Under the pieces are notes generated by a model. The model did no database searches. It saw only the letters and a program-made list of their open reading frames with translations, and was not told the origin of the DNA. A stretch of 64,000 nt of DNA from Reticulascus tulasneorum (lineage: Eukaryota; Ascomycota; Sordariomycetes; Glomerellales; Reticulascaceae): contig LSAX01000001.1 of the NCBI GenBank assembly GCA_001557505.1, positions 5,084,001 to 5,148,000 on the forward strand. Reading direction: 5' to 3'. A program made the position numbers and the translations under genes. This document shows positions 45,692 to 57,686 of the stretch, piece by piece. How positions within the stretch are numbered: the first letter of the stretch is position 1; each line of letters begins with the position of its first letter.

Positions 45692-47260
45692 CTATCCTAG
45701 CGCCTTCAACGCTTCGCCTAGTCTACTTTTCGTGAGATCATCAAGCCCACTTTCTGGCCATGTTGCCTTGTTCCCTTCCCAGAACTCGTCTCTTGACTCC
45801 GCCCACTGAGTCCCGAGGCCAGCTACGTTTATGAGGCCCAGGCGGGCAATTTCGATTTTGCGGGCTGTCTCCGAACTCGCGCACAATGGCGCATCGAACT
45901 CTTTTAGCGAAGGTTCCCCCATAGTCGCCAACGCAGCAAGCCCGAGGTAAGCGTGGTATATGTCTGGAGGACCTCCGGGGTATTTGGAGAAGCCCCCAAT
46001 AAGATGCTGCGTCTTGCTCATGAGGAAACGCCGTGATGGTGGCTTGTTGATCAGATCAACTTGCCCCAACATCTGCCCACGCACACGTCAGCTCCAGATC
46101 CCAGCCACAGCTTTCCGGACACACATACCGATAGGGTCCCGCCCACCCACCAGCAGTAGCAGGTATCCGCCACTTTATTGCATCTTCCATTGAACCCTAC
46201 AAACTGCATGTTCTCATCCAGGGACAGATCTGTCAGAGATTCTGGCAGTGCAAAGTTCGCCATGTCGGGGTGGTCGTCGTCTTCGTCATCATCATGCTGC
46301 TCAAGATACGCGAACTGGCGGAAGGCAAGGAACTTGATCAGGTCGGGAATAGACGGGACTCCCCTGGCGATCATGTCGCTGGTGTGGGCGGAGGTGCTGT
46401 TCTGACCTGGGCCCCGGTCGAGTAGCCAGAGTGCGCTGATTGCACAGTAAGCGTAGCCAGCTAGGATAGTCAGTGGTTCCGTTGCCATAGTATTCGACCG
46501 ATAGAACACGGATTGTTGGTGGGGTAAGAAACTAGAGATACTTACCATGAGATTCATGCTGCGAACTTTCCGCAATGCCGCCATCGTAGGTTTGGCCGCG
46601 TCGGATGTGATCCACCAATGCATCGACATTAATGTCTTCGACCCAGCCGGCTTCCCCCTCTTTGATGTCCCCTCTAAGACACCAGCGTATCATAGCAGCA
46701 AGGTAGCACCATCGCATATCCTTTCCGCCCATAATCCGTCCATCGTCAAGGACAATCTCACCAAAACTACCATCACTCCTCTGCAACCTCCGCAACCAAG
46801 TAAGCACCTTTACTCTCTCCACACCCCGCAATGCCTCTTTCGCCGCATCCTCTCCATCAGCAGCTAGCACAAGCAGCAACAGTGCAAAATACGTCGCCGC
46901 AAGGTTCGCGGAGCTAGAATTCTTCGTCCTTGCCGTAGACTTCTCCGGATCCCAGCCCTGGTAGAACTCTTTCGGCAAGGCGTGGTTTGGTGACCCGCAG
47001 AAGCCGCCGCCTGTGTGCTGGAGACTTAACACCCAAGTGCGAACTTTAGTTCTGTCGGTGATTGTCAGAAGGTGAGTGTTGGCTGAGGACGTGGAGGAAG
47101 GCGGGGAAAGGAGATCAAGCGCTGCGATGATGAAGAATGCCAGGGCCATGCGGGTGCTGTCGTGGCTGGTATATTGGTGAGGAAGGTAGGAGCGGTGACA
47201 CCGTTGCCAGTAGCGAATATGGCGCTCCTTGTCAAGTGGCTGGGGTTCGGAGGTCGCCAT
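45692..47260 (-). CDS. CDC43: Protein geranylgeranyltransferase type I beta subunit
   Basis: Three exons (46546-47260, 46129-46460, 45692-46072) with introns 46461-46545 and 46073-46128 give 475 aa. The enzyme attaches geranylgeranyl to CaaX proteins such as Rho/Cdc42 GTPases, together with the farnesyltransferase alpha subunit. Prenyltransferase repeats are clear: LQHTGGGFCGSP, LQRSDGSFGE, GQTYDGGIAESSQHESHAG (the last residues cross an intron), FNGRCNKVADTCYCWWVG and IGGFSKYPGGPPDIYHAYLG. The zinc ligands of the family are present as Asp and Cys of VADTCY and His of DIYHAY. An acidic insert (EQHDDDEDDDHPD) near residue 300 is a local peculiarity. Confidence 0.94.
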
Positions 47261-47969
47261 CTTGGGGAACTATTTTATTTTATTTGGTTTGGTTGGAGCT
47301 TTATGGAAAGGTGAGGAAACGAAAATAGATGAGGGCTTGTTTGCTCATAGCAAACGCGAGTCACCCAAATGTAGTATTGTAGCTAAAGTTCCAGTAGCAC
47401 CTAGGCTTGACCCTGTACTGTCTAAGTAAGCTCAAGATGCTCCTGCTTATTAAAGGATATTGTGAGTACGAAGTAGTACGGAAGCCCTTTACTTTTGACT
47501 CAAGGTCGGGAGATCGTCAACCCCGCTGCCAGCCTTGTCAAGCCCCTGTTTTCTACCAGCCAATCAAGACCCCTGATGTCTCCCCACTAGGCTACCCGAT
47601 AAGCCTTGCGCAACCCCTTGCGATAAGACATGTGATGAAACCTGCCAACGCATTTGTGTTCCCAAGCAAATGAGGCTCCCATCTTGCCAGGTACCAATGG
47701 CCAGCAAGGCAACCCGACCTTGTTCCCGGACATGACTTGACATTTAGGCTACGATCACTCTAGGACTTGATAGCTTTCTGGTCGGCGACTGCGCATAAGG
47801 CACTCATCTATCGCACATTAGCTTCGGACGGTATACAGGAGGCGCCTTTCCTCGCATGCTTGCCTCACGCGACGCCCGCATCCTACCTGCTTGAGGCTCT
47901 GGACACCTCTCCGCATATCTCATCTCCTTCCTACAAAGCACAGCGACTCTGTCGAGCCAGTCATACATC
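47261..47969. promoter_or_regulatory. Divergent promoter between CDC43 and ILM1
   Basis: 709 bp lie between two divergent housekeeping genes. No TATA box or known operator stands out, and there is no open frame of interest. Confidence 0.5.
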
Positions 47970-48680
47970 ATGGCGCTAATCTCGGCATCTACGATCATCA
48001 CCTCCATCTCTCTCTTCCACCTTACGTTGGGGTTCTTCTTCCTCACAAATCCAGGCACTATCGCAGACCAGGCCCTTGTGTACGTTGTGGGAGAATCCAT
48101 GGGCATGGTAAACAGAGTTCCATACTATTTATTACTGGGTGATGAGACTAACCTATCAAAATAGCCATATGCTCGGAGCTTCGAGACTCGATCGCCCCCT
48201 CTAGCCTTCCTAGCCGCCATCCTCGCGTTCATAGGCATTACCGACCTTATAACCCTCAGCTACCCCGAAGAAGTCGGTCTTGTATACCACTGGAGCACGC
48301 AAGGTCCGTACCCATTCCGTGTCCCCCCGTACACCACATCGTATTTGCTTGATGCCGAACTGAGCTGACCTCTCCCAGCACCGCTTCGCTTCCTTCTCTC
48401 GATCCTCCTCCTTATATATACATTCCTGTTCGGGCCCGCGTCTCCTTTCTACAGCGCCGCAAACCGTGGTGGCCGCTTCGCGCATCCGTCTGCACACGCA
48501 CGGAATCCAGGGTATGCGCCGTCAGGCTGGGGCGGGGATGGGTTGAAGAATCGCGTCTTCTTCACCTTCATGTTCGTAGAGATGGTTACCTGGTTCTGGA
48601 TATGGGTGACGTTGCGCGAAGAGCGACAGCAGCTGGCTGTGAAGAAGGCACGGCGACGCAGCCATAGTCATGGGCAGTAG
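47970..48680 (+). CDS. ILM1: ILM1 family membrane protein (increased loss of mitochondrial DNA)
   Basis: Three exons with introns 48108-48164 and 48304-48378 give 192 aa. Four hydrophobic segments are visible: TIITSISLFHLTLGFFFL, PLAFLAAILAFIGITDLI, LRFLLSILLLIYTFLFGP and FFTFMFVEMVTWFWIWV. The N-terminus MALISASTIITSISLFHLTL and the loop NPGTIADQALVYVVGESMG match fungal ILM1. In yeast, loss of ILM1 destabilises mitochondrial DNA, and the protein is found in the ER. The biochemical role is unknown. The C-terminus is basic (KKARRRSHSHG). Confidence 0.88.
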
Positions 48681-48950
48681 AGCGTGCAACGCGAAGGAAT
48701 ATTGTGCTGTACGATGATTGACTGCTATTGGCTGGATGGTGTATCACAAAAGTTCACGGAGTTACACAGACTGGGCTGGATGTCAATGTTGGTGATGGGA
48801 TAGAGATGGATATACCCGGGGTCTTATCAGTGCCCAGTTCATAATACGGACATATATAGGCACCAAATTCATCGACTTTCTCCCTTCAGTGTACGAAGAT
48901 CCCACTTTGAATTCAGCTTCAACTACCTCTGAATTTATGCCCAGCTAAGT

Positions 48951-51900
48951 TTACTCCCACTTCACCAACTCCCACCCTCGCACGTTGCTTTTCCAGCTTT
49001 CAGTGACATCACTTAGCCAAGAAGCTACCCCTAAGCCAACTTCTTCATGGATCTCCTGTGACAGCGGGTCGGTATGCTCACCAAATGTCCATGAGTTCAG
49101 AAAGCTCTCCAACGTACCGCTGTCTATCTCTTTTTTCAACAGCACCACTCTCTCTTTGCCTTCACTCATAGCCTTGCTAGCCGAAGCTTCCAGCGTTTTC
49201 ATGTGAGCCATTATATCTTTAGGAACATTGCTCTGGCCTGATCTGTCCCGTTCCTTTTCCCGCTCATTGAATGCTGTGACATAAGAAGTGGCCAGTTTTA
49301 TGGCCGCTGCGGCATCACGAAGGTGTGCGAGGCCATGCATAGAGGAAAGCATCAGCAACAGCTGTGGCGACTCCTCGTTCAGTAGCAGAGACAGAGTTTT
49401 CTCGCGAATGAGATCGAGGCCGGTTGTTATGGCAGAAACCAAAATTGCTGAAGTGCCCAAAACCGCCGCTGATTGACCTGGGGATTTCATTGCAAGAGCC
49501 ACTATGGCAGTTAGAAGCGAAAGAACCTCATAGAAAGACTGCTCTTGGCTTGTTAACGCGGCCTGCTGGCGAAGAAATTTGTTGAAGGAGCTGTTCAAAC
49601 GATGTAGTGATTCAAGGACAAATTGCTGGTCCAAAACAATGAATTGGCTGGCATTAGCTGCCTTGTGGATCCCTGGCGGTTTAAACGACAACAGGTCAAA
49701 GTAATTCTCAGTAATGAGGGCTAAATGAGATCGTGCGCTCTGTGAAAAGCCGGTATCAGTATCAGCTGCTGAACATAGAGGGGCGGCCGTGAGAGGGGAA
49801 GGGTGGAAATACCGAGGGTCCTGGCCCTAAGCGAAGAATATCTGGAGATGGCTTAGAGTCGTTGGACTCGAAGTTTGGCATGGATCCGTAGTCGATAGCC
49901 TCGGTCAGAATGGTTTCGTCATGAATTTCGTCTGGTACCACAGTTAATACCAACGAGTGTCATGGGACGAGAGACACCTACAAATGCATGCCTCATCGAA
50001 GATGCTTTTCCCCCGCTGTCCTAGGGCACGAGCTGCCCGCGATAGCTCTAAGTAGCTCATGGCCATCGTACAGCTTGACCTTAGACGCTCCATATATCTT
50101 GGAATCTCCAGAATGCTGCTGTAACTTTCTGCTTCAAAGGCATCTGCCAAACGCGCAGGCATTCGCTGTGACAGCGTTGTCCCGTAATGACTCTTCATCT
50201 CATTTAGAAACGGCTTATCCGATCTGTTTACTGGCAGTACCAGGGCAGGAGCTATTGTAGAGATTCTGTCGAAAAAGAACGGTCCGAGAGAGTCAATGAT
50301 GGCTCTCTTGACATCCATAGTATTCCAAACGTCACGAGCCTTCGTGGCGCAGCCAAGAATGAGGTAGAGTCGGCATAAGAGAAGCGTCACTCGACCGTGT
50401 TTCGGCGTTCTGGTAAGCTGATGTTCGAGGACAACAGTCGCTTGTAGTAGACGGCTGCATGACGTACCGTGAAGACACGACGGAAGGCTGGACGCTGGTC
50501 CCTGGTTGACATGACTCAGTCGGATACAACACATTGCTACAACTAAAGCAAGCTCGGGTATAATGTCAAGCTCATGCCCTGTGCCGGCCTTCCCAACAGA
50601 TTTGGTAATCGCACGGTATAGACTCATCGCCGTCGTTGAAAGGTTTGAAACACAGTGGGAACAGGATTTTCGATCTCCTTTCGAGCCACAAACCTCACAT
50701 CTCCACAGGCGATTTGGACGACCTGTACTGTCCAGAATTGAAACAAGCATCCGTGGACAGGTTAAGATGAAGTACTGGAGCTTACACGCCAGAGCTCTGA
50801 TCGTAGCGGACTTGAGAGCATCTTTTGCTACTTTTGCTTGAGCTGGTACGTAGTCATAGGCAAGATGCTTCATCTCGCCAATGTCGAGTTTCTCAATGAA
50901 GTTTCTGATATCGTCAAAGCAGGCAGGAGAAAACCACTGGTTATCAACAAATCGGCAAATCTCTTCCAGTGGACTTGACAAGCGTGGCTGTTGGTTGGTC
51001 TCGTGTTGGAGAATCGGCCGCAACTGGAAAGCCGCCTCCACCCTGGCGAGCAAGATATTCCTGCCGTAGATGGGCCGGATGTCTTTTTGGCCCGAGAAAC
51101 TGTTGACGAGAGAAAATACCTCGGTATCGACGCTAGAGGAGCATCCGTTAGGTTTCGCGCAATTGTGAGAAAGGGTGTTTCGTACACTGCTAACGTATCT
51201 CTGATTTGGCCAGCGCCAGTCAGGAATGTCTTCCATACAGACCAGTCACAGGCGAGCAAGTTTGGCTTCCCATTTTCGTCCACCTCGGATAAACAACTTT
51301 TGCACAAGTTGTATACAGTCTTCCAGTCCCCTTTCGCTTGAAAAACGTCGAGCATCCGAAGAAACAGCTCCTTGCGTCCCAACTGAAACTGCTTCTCTGG
51401 ACTAAAAGATGGACTGACCAATATGGCACTTAGTTCAAGCTCGGATCCGTGCGTTTCGAGAATTCGATACAGAAGTAGCAATTCCTCTTCTGTCCGAATG
51501 GATCTTTCCGGCACATCGCCATTGCTTTCACCGCCTGTGTGCTTTGCAGAGTTAGTCCACAACCCAAGCCATCGACAAGTGGATATCAAACCTGTTCAGC
51601 AAGTTGTGCAGCACGTTGGATCTGCTTCAAGGCAAGCATTCCATAAAGCTTCCGCTTTTCGGCCGGACATTGGTCACTCGTCTTTTTCTCATGTTAGTTG
51701 CGGTCCTAACCCTCGTATGAGTTGCACTTACACATAGCATGTAAGTTATAACAATGTTCCAGAATAGAAAACGTCGCTCCTGCGGGAACGACTTGTCCAA
51801 GATCGCCGCGATCTGTGATGTGATTAGAAAGGCGTCGGTGCTGCTTGGCTAGGCACAAGACAAACCTGCTGTGCGCTGACCAGATCCCAATGTAGAATGC

Positions 51901-52356
51901 AAGATTCCAGACAACGTGAGCCACCAGACTTGTCCTTGGGGTTTGCCTTGACGAATCTAAGACGTAGAGGACCCAGTGTCGCGGAGAAATCGGACTTCTC
52001 TGCAACATCTACACAGGCCCACTCCAGAAGCTCTAGAGACTCGATGTCCTTGATGGGAGTCCCATCTTTGAGATACCTCTGAATAGCAATGACTCCTGCC
52101 GCCTTGTCTAGTGGTGCATCCAGGTGACACTCAGCGCAGATTTTGACGACCTGTAACTTTTGTCAGTGATTTCGTTGGCTAGCCTCATCCCCACCATTTG
52201 GGCTGCACGGGAACGGACCTCATAATAAGGGTCATTGAACGTCCGCAATCGCTTCTCGGCGAGACGAATCACCGTAGGCCATTGCGCATCATTGAAAGCA
52301 GACTGCAACTGCAGATCGACACCGCTTTTGAGCTGCGGCCGCTTCCAGGACATCAT
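48951..52356 (-). CDS. NAA25: NatB N-terminal acetyltransferase auxiliary subunit Naa25/Mdm20
   Basis: Eight exons in my model: 52219-52356, 51866-52150, 51732-51812, 51592-51681, 51195-51541, 49982-51132, 49813-49931 and 48951-49739. They sum to exactly 999 codons plus stop. Naa25 is the TPR-rich partner that anchors the NatB catalytic subunit to the ribosome for acetylation of Met-Asp/Glu/Asn N-termini; it affects actin and mitochondrial inheritance. Family segments include AEKRLRTFNDPYYE, KAAGVIAIQRYLKDG, GSRCLESCILHWDLVSAQQ, RFLFWNIVITYML and YGRNILLARVEAAF. LWRCEVCGSKGDRKSCSHC is a Cys-rich patch near the middle. Two introns need AAG acceptors (before 51681 and 51541), so those junctions are less certain. 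Confidence 0.87.
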
Positions 52357-52802
52357 GGTGATTGAGTGAGGCCAAGGTTCTTTGGAGGGGTATCTGAAAT
52401 GCGTGTGATCCCGGCGAGGCTTGATTGGCTCCGTGGATCACGAGGCTGACAAGAGATGTCCGTGCGTTGCAGAAATTCTAGATGTGGCGGTGCAGCACCT
52501 GAGCGACCTGGGTGATATACTACTACCAACCATGTAATTACATGGTAACCTGTACGTTTCCAAGTGGACAACTTGGGGCTGGGGAGTCCTGGAATAGCTA
52601 TGGCAGGCTCAGGGTAGATAGAGTAGACTTTTGTTTGCTTGACACGAGCATACACGGGCCCTACATGAGATGCAGTTGAATGTACATGATATTTGTTACA
52701 AGCAGGAGCCTTCAGAGCCTCACCGCACTGCTCGGAAGGCGTAAAAATACAGGCAGAAGTGTTCATTCCAGGAAGGCTCGCTCCGGGTAACTTTCTGTAC
52801 CA
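52357..52802. other. Intergenic region between COX23 and NAA25
   Basis: Both neighbours are on the minus strand. The open frame at 52353-52766 has an ATG but no recognisable character and covers the NAA25 promoter, so it was not called. Confidence 0.55.
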
Positions 52803-53326
52803 TCACCAAGGGGACCCAGCCTTCTTTCTCTCCTCCTTCCTACGTTCGAACTAGAGTTTGAGTCAGCGACTTCCTGGGACAGATAGCTCAAGGTAGAACA
52901 GGGATACGGACCCATGCTTTCTTGCAATCTCGATAGGCTCTGAAGTTGTATTAGCTGGTGCCTTCTGCAAATGCGCTGGTGTGGTCATGGATATCTTGAG
53001 GCGCGTGGGTTCGAGGGCATTTGGAGCCAGCAGAGGGGCGAGACTGACTGGAAGTAATCTGTACACATTGTCCTATCCCCGCCATTCCGATGCAAACATT
53101 TAATACTCCTCGACGCGGCTTCCTGGCATGGATCGAAATACTCGCTCTTGTTTTTGCTAAGTTTCGCAGCATGTTAGCCTCGATCCTCTTGAGGTCTCAG
53201 GTAGCTCCCAGCCGCTGGCCAGGATGGGTTGTTGCATGCAACTTACTTCTGAAATTTGCGTTTTGCTTCGTCTGTCCACGGATCTGGTGTCGCCCCTACG
53301 GGAGCAGAATCATCTTGTGTTGCCAT
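52803..53326 (-). CDS. COX23: Mitochondrial cytochrome c oxidase assembly protein COX23 (twin CX9C)
   Basis: Four tiny exons (53247-53326, 53049-53156, 52912-52939, 52803-52850) with introns of 90, 109 and 61 nt give an 87-residue protein. Exon 1 encodes MATQDDSAPVGATPDPW and part of a charged helix. The twin CX9C fold is complete: CQEAASRSIKC in exon 2, and CTDYFQAYRDC which is formed only by joining exons 2 and 3. KSEYFDPCQEA, RNGGDRTMC and DCKKAW are typical Cox23 segments, and a basic helix (FERRKEERKK) ends the protein. It acts in the mitochondrial intermembrane space, imported by the Mia40 disulfide relay, and supports copper delivery to complex IV. No single exon exceeds 108 nt, so simple ORF searches miss it. 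Confidence 0.92.
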
Positions 53327-54806
53327 TGTGTGCTGCGAACAGCATTGCAGGATATTCAGGAAGCAAGTCTGAAGATTGGTCATACAAATCCATGTGGTCG
53401 CGGTCAAAAGAGTGTGGAGATCAGCCACACGGGGGCTGTTGTGCAGTACGGACTAGGTACCTTAAGTTACTGTCTGTACCTCCTACTTACAGTAGGTACC
53501 TCAGTACCTTAAATTTCACTTCCGACCTGATAAGATAACAACAGTTCCCCAGTGCTTATGTACAATCCGACTCGATGCTCGTGCTTGTGACAACCATAAA
53601 CTCCAGCCGAAGGACTTTCTTACATGGAGAGCCATGTTGGGCGCTTCGTGAAAATGGATACCGTGGCAGTTGCTCGACTCCCGACGCTATGTCTATCAAC
53701 TCTGTATTCTCAACGGAGCTGACTACAGCAAGGCGATTTGAAGAGTCGCGAAGCAATGGCTAATTACAGGGTACAGATTAGGTAGTGGCACGAAAAAAGA
53801 ATGGCGTTTTCACAGGGTACGTAATCAAGGCTCTGGGGTCTCCCAGCCTGCCACTGGTCGGGCTTTGTAGCAAATGCAACCCTGTCGCGTTTGTCGACGA
53901 CATAATTACCTAGGCATGCTGACCGCGTCCCCAGGCTCACGATCCATCTCTCCTCTGTGGTTGCAGGGACCGCATGCGCAATTCACATGCCATCTACATA
54001 CGAAAGAGGGAACTGATTTGTGTGGGTCAGGTAGGAGAAGATATAAAGCTGGGGTAGGAGGTCCCGCAGGCAAATGCAAAATGCAGGGGGAGAGTCATCT
54101 GTAGTCCCGTAATTAATCTGTGTTTTCACGTAGATGTCATGGATGCACGGTCAGTTCCAGCCCCCTGGTACATATCCCTCTAGTGTAATCAGTGCTTGGT
54201 TGCATGCACATGAAGGTACAGCGTGTTCCATAGGCTTCCAATTCATCCAGCAAAGGCATAATTTCCTCTCGGTAGAGCACGCCATTGTGTGGTGGCGTGG
54301 ACAGGTCAACCACTGCGAACATGTTCTGCCATTATTCGACTTTCGGGTTTTGGAGCATGTTGACGCTAGCAAGGTACCTAAGGTAGCTAAGGTAGGTAGG
54401 CAAATTTCTGCCTTGTCTTGTAATCTGAGGTAGTTCAGCATGTGTGTCGACACTGTCAGCGACCCATTGCAGGCTGTTTGCGCTTCTCATGCGCCCTCCC
54501 GGCTCCAACACCGAGCGAATGAATCTGTCTATGCCTGGCCCGGCCCCCATATATTAGCCACGGGCAGTTCATTGCCCCAATGCTTCTAACTACATAGGTA
54601 CATAGACTACCTACCTACCTAGTTAATTGGTACATATCAGTCGGGCTAACTGATTAAAGGCCGTCGGGTGCCATCCCTGCCACCCATTTGCTACCGACCT
54701 CCATCGCGTTCTCGATAGCCGAACCTTTCAATCGCAATCCTCTTCTTGGAATAGCCGTCGACGACCACCATTCAATCGGAAGGTTGAACGAAGGTGCAAG
54801 CATGCC
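53327..54806. other. 1.48-kb divergent intergenic region with TACCTA-type motifs
   Basis: This separates COX23 and the glycosyltransferase gene. Motif-rich stretches occur at 53454-53511, 54374-54400 and 54594-54622. No frame is convincing. Confidence 0.55.
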
Positions 54807-56315
54807 ATGAAATCACTATTCCCCCATCGCTTCTCTAGAGGCTCATCCGTCACGGTTGCGGTCCTCGTCCTTCTCGTCTTCCTTACCATTCTCCGCTTCC
54901 AAAGTGGCTCGAATCGAATCGACCAGGCGTTCGCGTCCCCTCCAGGACGCCTAGCCGACGATGGCCCTACCGCGACGTCCAGTGTCAAATCGCAACATCC
55001 TCCGCGACCGAGGCCTACTGTGGCGCCCGGCGGTTGTACACCAGAGTTGGATTATCTGAGGAGGCCAGAATTGAACCTCACAGCCCGCATAATATACTCG
55101 CGACGCTGCCTGGAGCCAATATCGTCAAACCAGGTCGATCGAGACGACATCGCTAATATCTCTCGGTCTTTATTTGTGCACAAGGCGCCTCTCGACCTTA
55201 ACTCATGCGCCCACGTCGATGTCCACCCCTGCGATCGCCTGATAGTCCGCGTCCCTCCACTATATCCCGAGAAGACTTATTCTGACCTGCTCTTCGGCGT
55301 TGCGACCTCATACGAACGCCTTGTCGACTCGATGCCGTCCTTCGCACACTGGTTGGCCGGATCCGAGGCTACACTGCTTGGTATCGTGTCAGATTCGCAC
55401 CAGAATCCCGATCGGAATCTTACAGCGCTCGAGGAGTTGTTTGGCCAGTCTGGGATGAAAGCCAAGTTCATCAAACCTCAGGACAAGGCCCTAGGCGTAT
55501 CCGAGATCCATTTCACCATGATTCGCGACCTTCTGCACGAAGCTGCACCCAAGACGAAGTGGATCGGTTTACTCGACGATGATACCTTTTTCCCCTCAAT
55601 ATACAAACTTTCCGTTGCACTTGCGCAGTTCGATCATACCAAGCCAGCATACCTAGGTGCACTGTCAGAGGACTTCAAGGCGGTTCAGGGCTTTGGGTAC
55701 CAGGCGTTCGGAGGCGCCGGTGTATTCCTTTCAGTGCCACTGGCTATGCAACTCGAGCCAATTCTCGAACCATGCATTACAGAGGCCCGCGTTCGGGAAG
55801 GCGATGCCATTCTCAGTGAATGCATCTACCGTCACACGCATGCGAAGCTGACCCAGGTGCCTGGTCTCCATCAAATGGACATGCAGGTCGATGCATCGGG
55901 CTTCTACGAGGCAGGATTGGAGATTCTGAGCGTCCATCACTGGAAGAGCTGGTATCAGTCCCCTGTGGTGAAGATGGCGGCCATAACCGGTCTCTGCGGC
56001 GACTGCTTCCTTCAGAGATGGCGCTTCGGTAACGACACAGTCTTGAGCAACGGCTATTCTGTTGCGGTATACCGAGACGGGTTGGAACACTTGGAGCTGG
56101 ATAAGATGGAGGGTACGTGGCTTAATCCCGATGGTGGGTTTGACTACAGTATTGGCCCGTTGAGGGAGAGGATGGGAAACGACGAGAAGAAGAATTTTAG
56201 GCTGCTTGACGCAGAAAAACTGCCGTCTGGTGCTTTCCGACAGGTTTATGTTTATAAAGGTAACGAGGAAGAGGAGGAGGATGATGAGGTTCTCGAACTG
56301 TTATGGGAAACTTGA
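54807..56315 (+). CDS. Fringe-like glycosyltransferase (GT31 / DUF604 type), type II Golgi membrane protein
   Basis: This is a single exon of 502 aa. A basic N-terminus and one TM segment (VTVAVLVLLVFLTILRF, residues 15-31) give a type II Golgi topology. The catalytic domain has the metal-binding acidic motif in KTKWIGLLDDDTFFPS (DDD) and the fringe-like GGAGVFLSVPLAMQLEPIL segment. LHQMDMQVDASGFYEAG and SVHHWKSWY follow as in fungal DUF604 proteins. NLT, NIS and NDT sites could be N-glycosylated. It probably transfers a sugar to wall or secretory glycoproteins; donor and acceptor are unknown. The tail is highly acidic (GNEEEEEDDEV). Confidence 0.88.
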   Translation: MKSLFPHRFSRGSSVTVAVLVLLVFLTILRFQSGSNRIDQAFASPPGRLADDGPTATSSVKSQHPPRPRPTVAPGGCTPELDYLRRPELNLTARIIYSRRCLEPISSNQVDRDDIANISRSLFVHKAPLDLNSCAHVDVHPCDRLIVRVPPLYPEKTYSDLLFGVATSYERLVDSMPSFAHWLAGSEATLLGIVSDSHQNPDRNLTALEELFGQSGMKAKFIKPQDKALGVSEIHFTMIRDLLHEAAPKTKWIGLLDDDTFFPSIYKLSVALAQFDHTKPAYLGALSEDFKAVQGFGYQAFGGAGVFLSVPLAMQLEPILEPCITEARVREGDAILSECIYRHTHAKLTQVPGLHQMDMQVDASGFYEAGLEILSVHHWKSWYQSPVVKMAAITGLCGDCFLQRWRFGNDTVLSNGYSVAVYRDGLEHLELDKMEGTWLNPDGGFDYSIGPLRERMGNDEKKNFRLLDAEKLPSGAFRQVYVYKGNEEEEEDDEVLELLWET

Positions 56316-57686
56316 ATACCACTGCATGCTATCTTGGATGAGATTTGGTTAGGAAGTCGGTCTAATTTGGGCTAAATGATTGGGTAATGGCATATCAGCA
56401 TCGGCGTACTACAATTGACTGGAGAAGTTTCGGTTTCACCACAGAACTTTGACAAGCCACCGGTGACCAGGTATCAAGCATTATGGATGGTAATCCAGGT
56501 CAGAGGGATAGTACGATCTGAAGCCGCCGCAGCACATATCCAGTCAGCCTCTTTCCGAGCTATTGAATGCAGCGCTGTGAATGCCACGAATCCTCGATGC
56601 CACAAGCATTGGAGGAGGAACGAGATGTTGCGACTAGTCCACGCAACCCAGAGCAATACATTTCTCTCCTCATCAAATTCGACAACACCTCTTAACAACG
56701 CAATCAACTGTGTTTTGCCGATTCTTGAGGCTGAACCCAGTGTCTGGCTCAACAATGAGTGAGATCGTTGAAGAGGTCTCTCTTGTGTGTATATAACTGG
56801 TTTAAAACTATCGCACAGAATGCTGGATGGGCCTGAATGGAACAGTACATGCCCCTTTCTTTCAACGTCAAGGTAGCAATCATATTCTGCCAAACCCTTG
56901 AGGACAGGCACTGGGGTCAGCAAAGCCCCACGACGGTTCGGAGCATGGTCGACGCGCCAGTAGTGCCTCATTCGAAGCGCGCTGCAGACTTCCATGTGAT
57001 AGGTGTTGTAGAGGCATGAGCAGCAGCAGCTGAGGACAATGTTGTGAGAAACTATATTCTCCTGGCCAGCGAGAATGATGAATGTCAAACGGCGGTGGAT
57101 GAGACGAAACTGCACTGCCAGAGATAACGAAAAGCACCTGGAGAAGCAGCAGTTGGACGAACTGACGAATCAATAGATATTTATGCCGGTTCTAATCTAC
57201 AGACTCCTTTTTAGGGTTCAGGGAACACTATGTGACACGAAAGGGGACGCGATCACGTAGAGGCTGGGAGCCGAGAAGTCTCGCAACTGATCCGGTAGCT
57301 ACAGGCGCCAGAGTTCTGGCTTCTGGAGTACTTGGATCAAGGAGAATAATACCAGTCTATGGTGCTTGAGCTCGCACCACAGTATCCAGCAATGCTGCAT
57401 TAGGTGGATGTTGTTTAATACAGACATGCTGCAGATTTGTTGATTCGAGGAACGGGACATGGAAGACATTTGATATGTACCCCCACGTCTTTGCAGTATC
57501 CATGATATAGTTGAGGAATGCAAGTGGTGTTGTCGCGTTGACAATAAGAGTTCCACAAAGGAATTGCGCGATGCTGTAAGGAATGAAGGGATATCTCGAT
57601 CAGCAAAAGCTGCCCCACGAGCATTTAAGAGCCATCGTGCCTCACGAGCCTGGTGATCAAACTTTTGACTTCGGGAAATACTGTCA
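56316..57686. other. Intergenic region, possible minus-strand gene
   Basis: 1.37 kb between two plus-strand genes. Long minus-strand frames at 56474-57115 and 57299-57832 lack an ATG at their 5' ends. They may be parts of an unresolved gene or chance. Confidence 0.4.
56474..56995 (-). CDS. Hypothetical protein, weakly supported
   Basis: From an internal ATG at 56995 the frame gives 173 aa starting MEVCSALRMRHYWRVDHAPN and ending TWITIHNA. No domain, signal peptide or membrane segment was recognised. The frame continues open upstream of the ATG, so a further exon could exist. The call rests only on frame length. Confidence 0.22.
   Translation of the reverse strand: MEVCSALRMRHYWRVDHAPNRRGALLTPVPVLKGLAEYDCYLDVERKGHVLFHSGPSSILCDSFKPVIYTQERPLQRSHSLLSQTLGSASRIGKTQLIALLRGVVEFDEERNVLLWVAWTSRNISFLLQCLWHRGFVAFTALHSIARKEADWICAAAASDRTIPLTWITIHNA

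Noticed and set aside
52845..53020. tRNA B-box-like GTTCGA stretches
   Set aside because: They lie in COX23 exons and introns and lack a matching A box or acceptor stem.
53575..54433. Several short frames in the gap between COX23 and the glycosyltransferase
   Set aside because: No conserved motif, overlapping frames on both strands, and TACCTA-type repeats inside.
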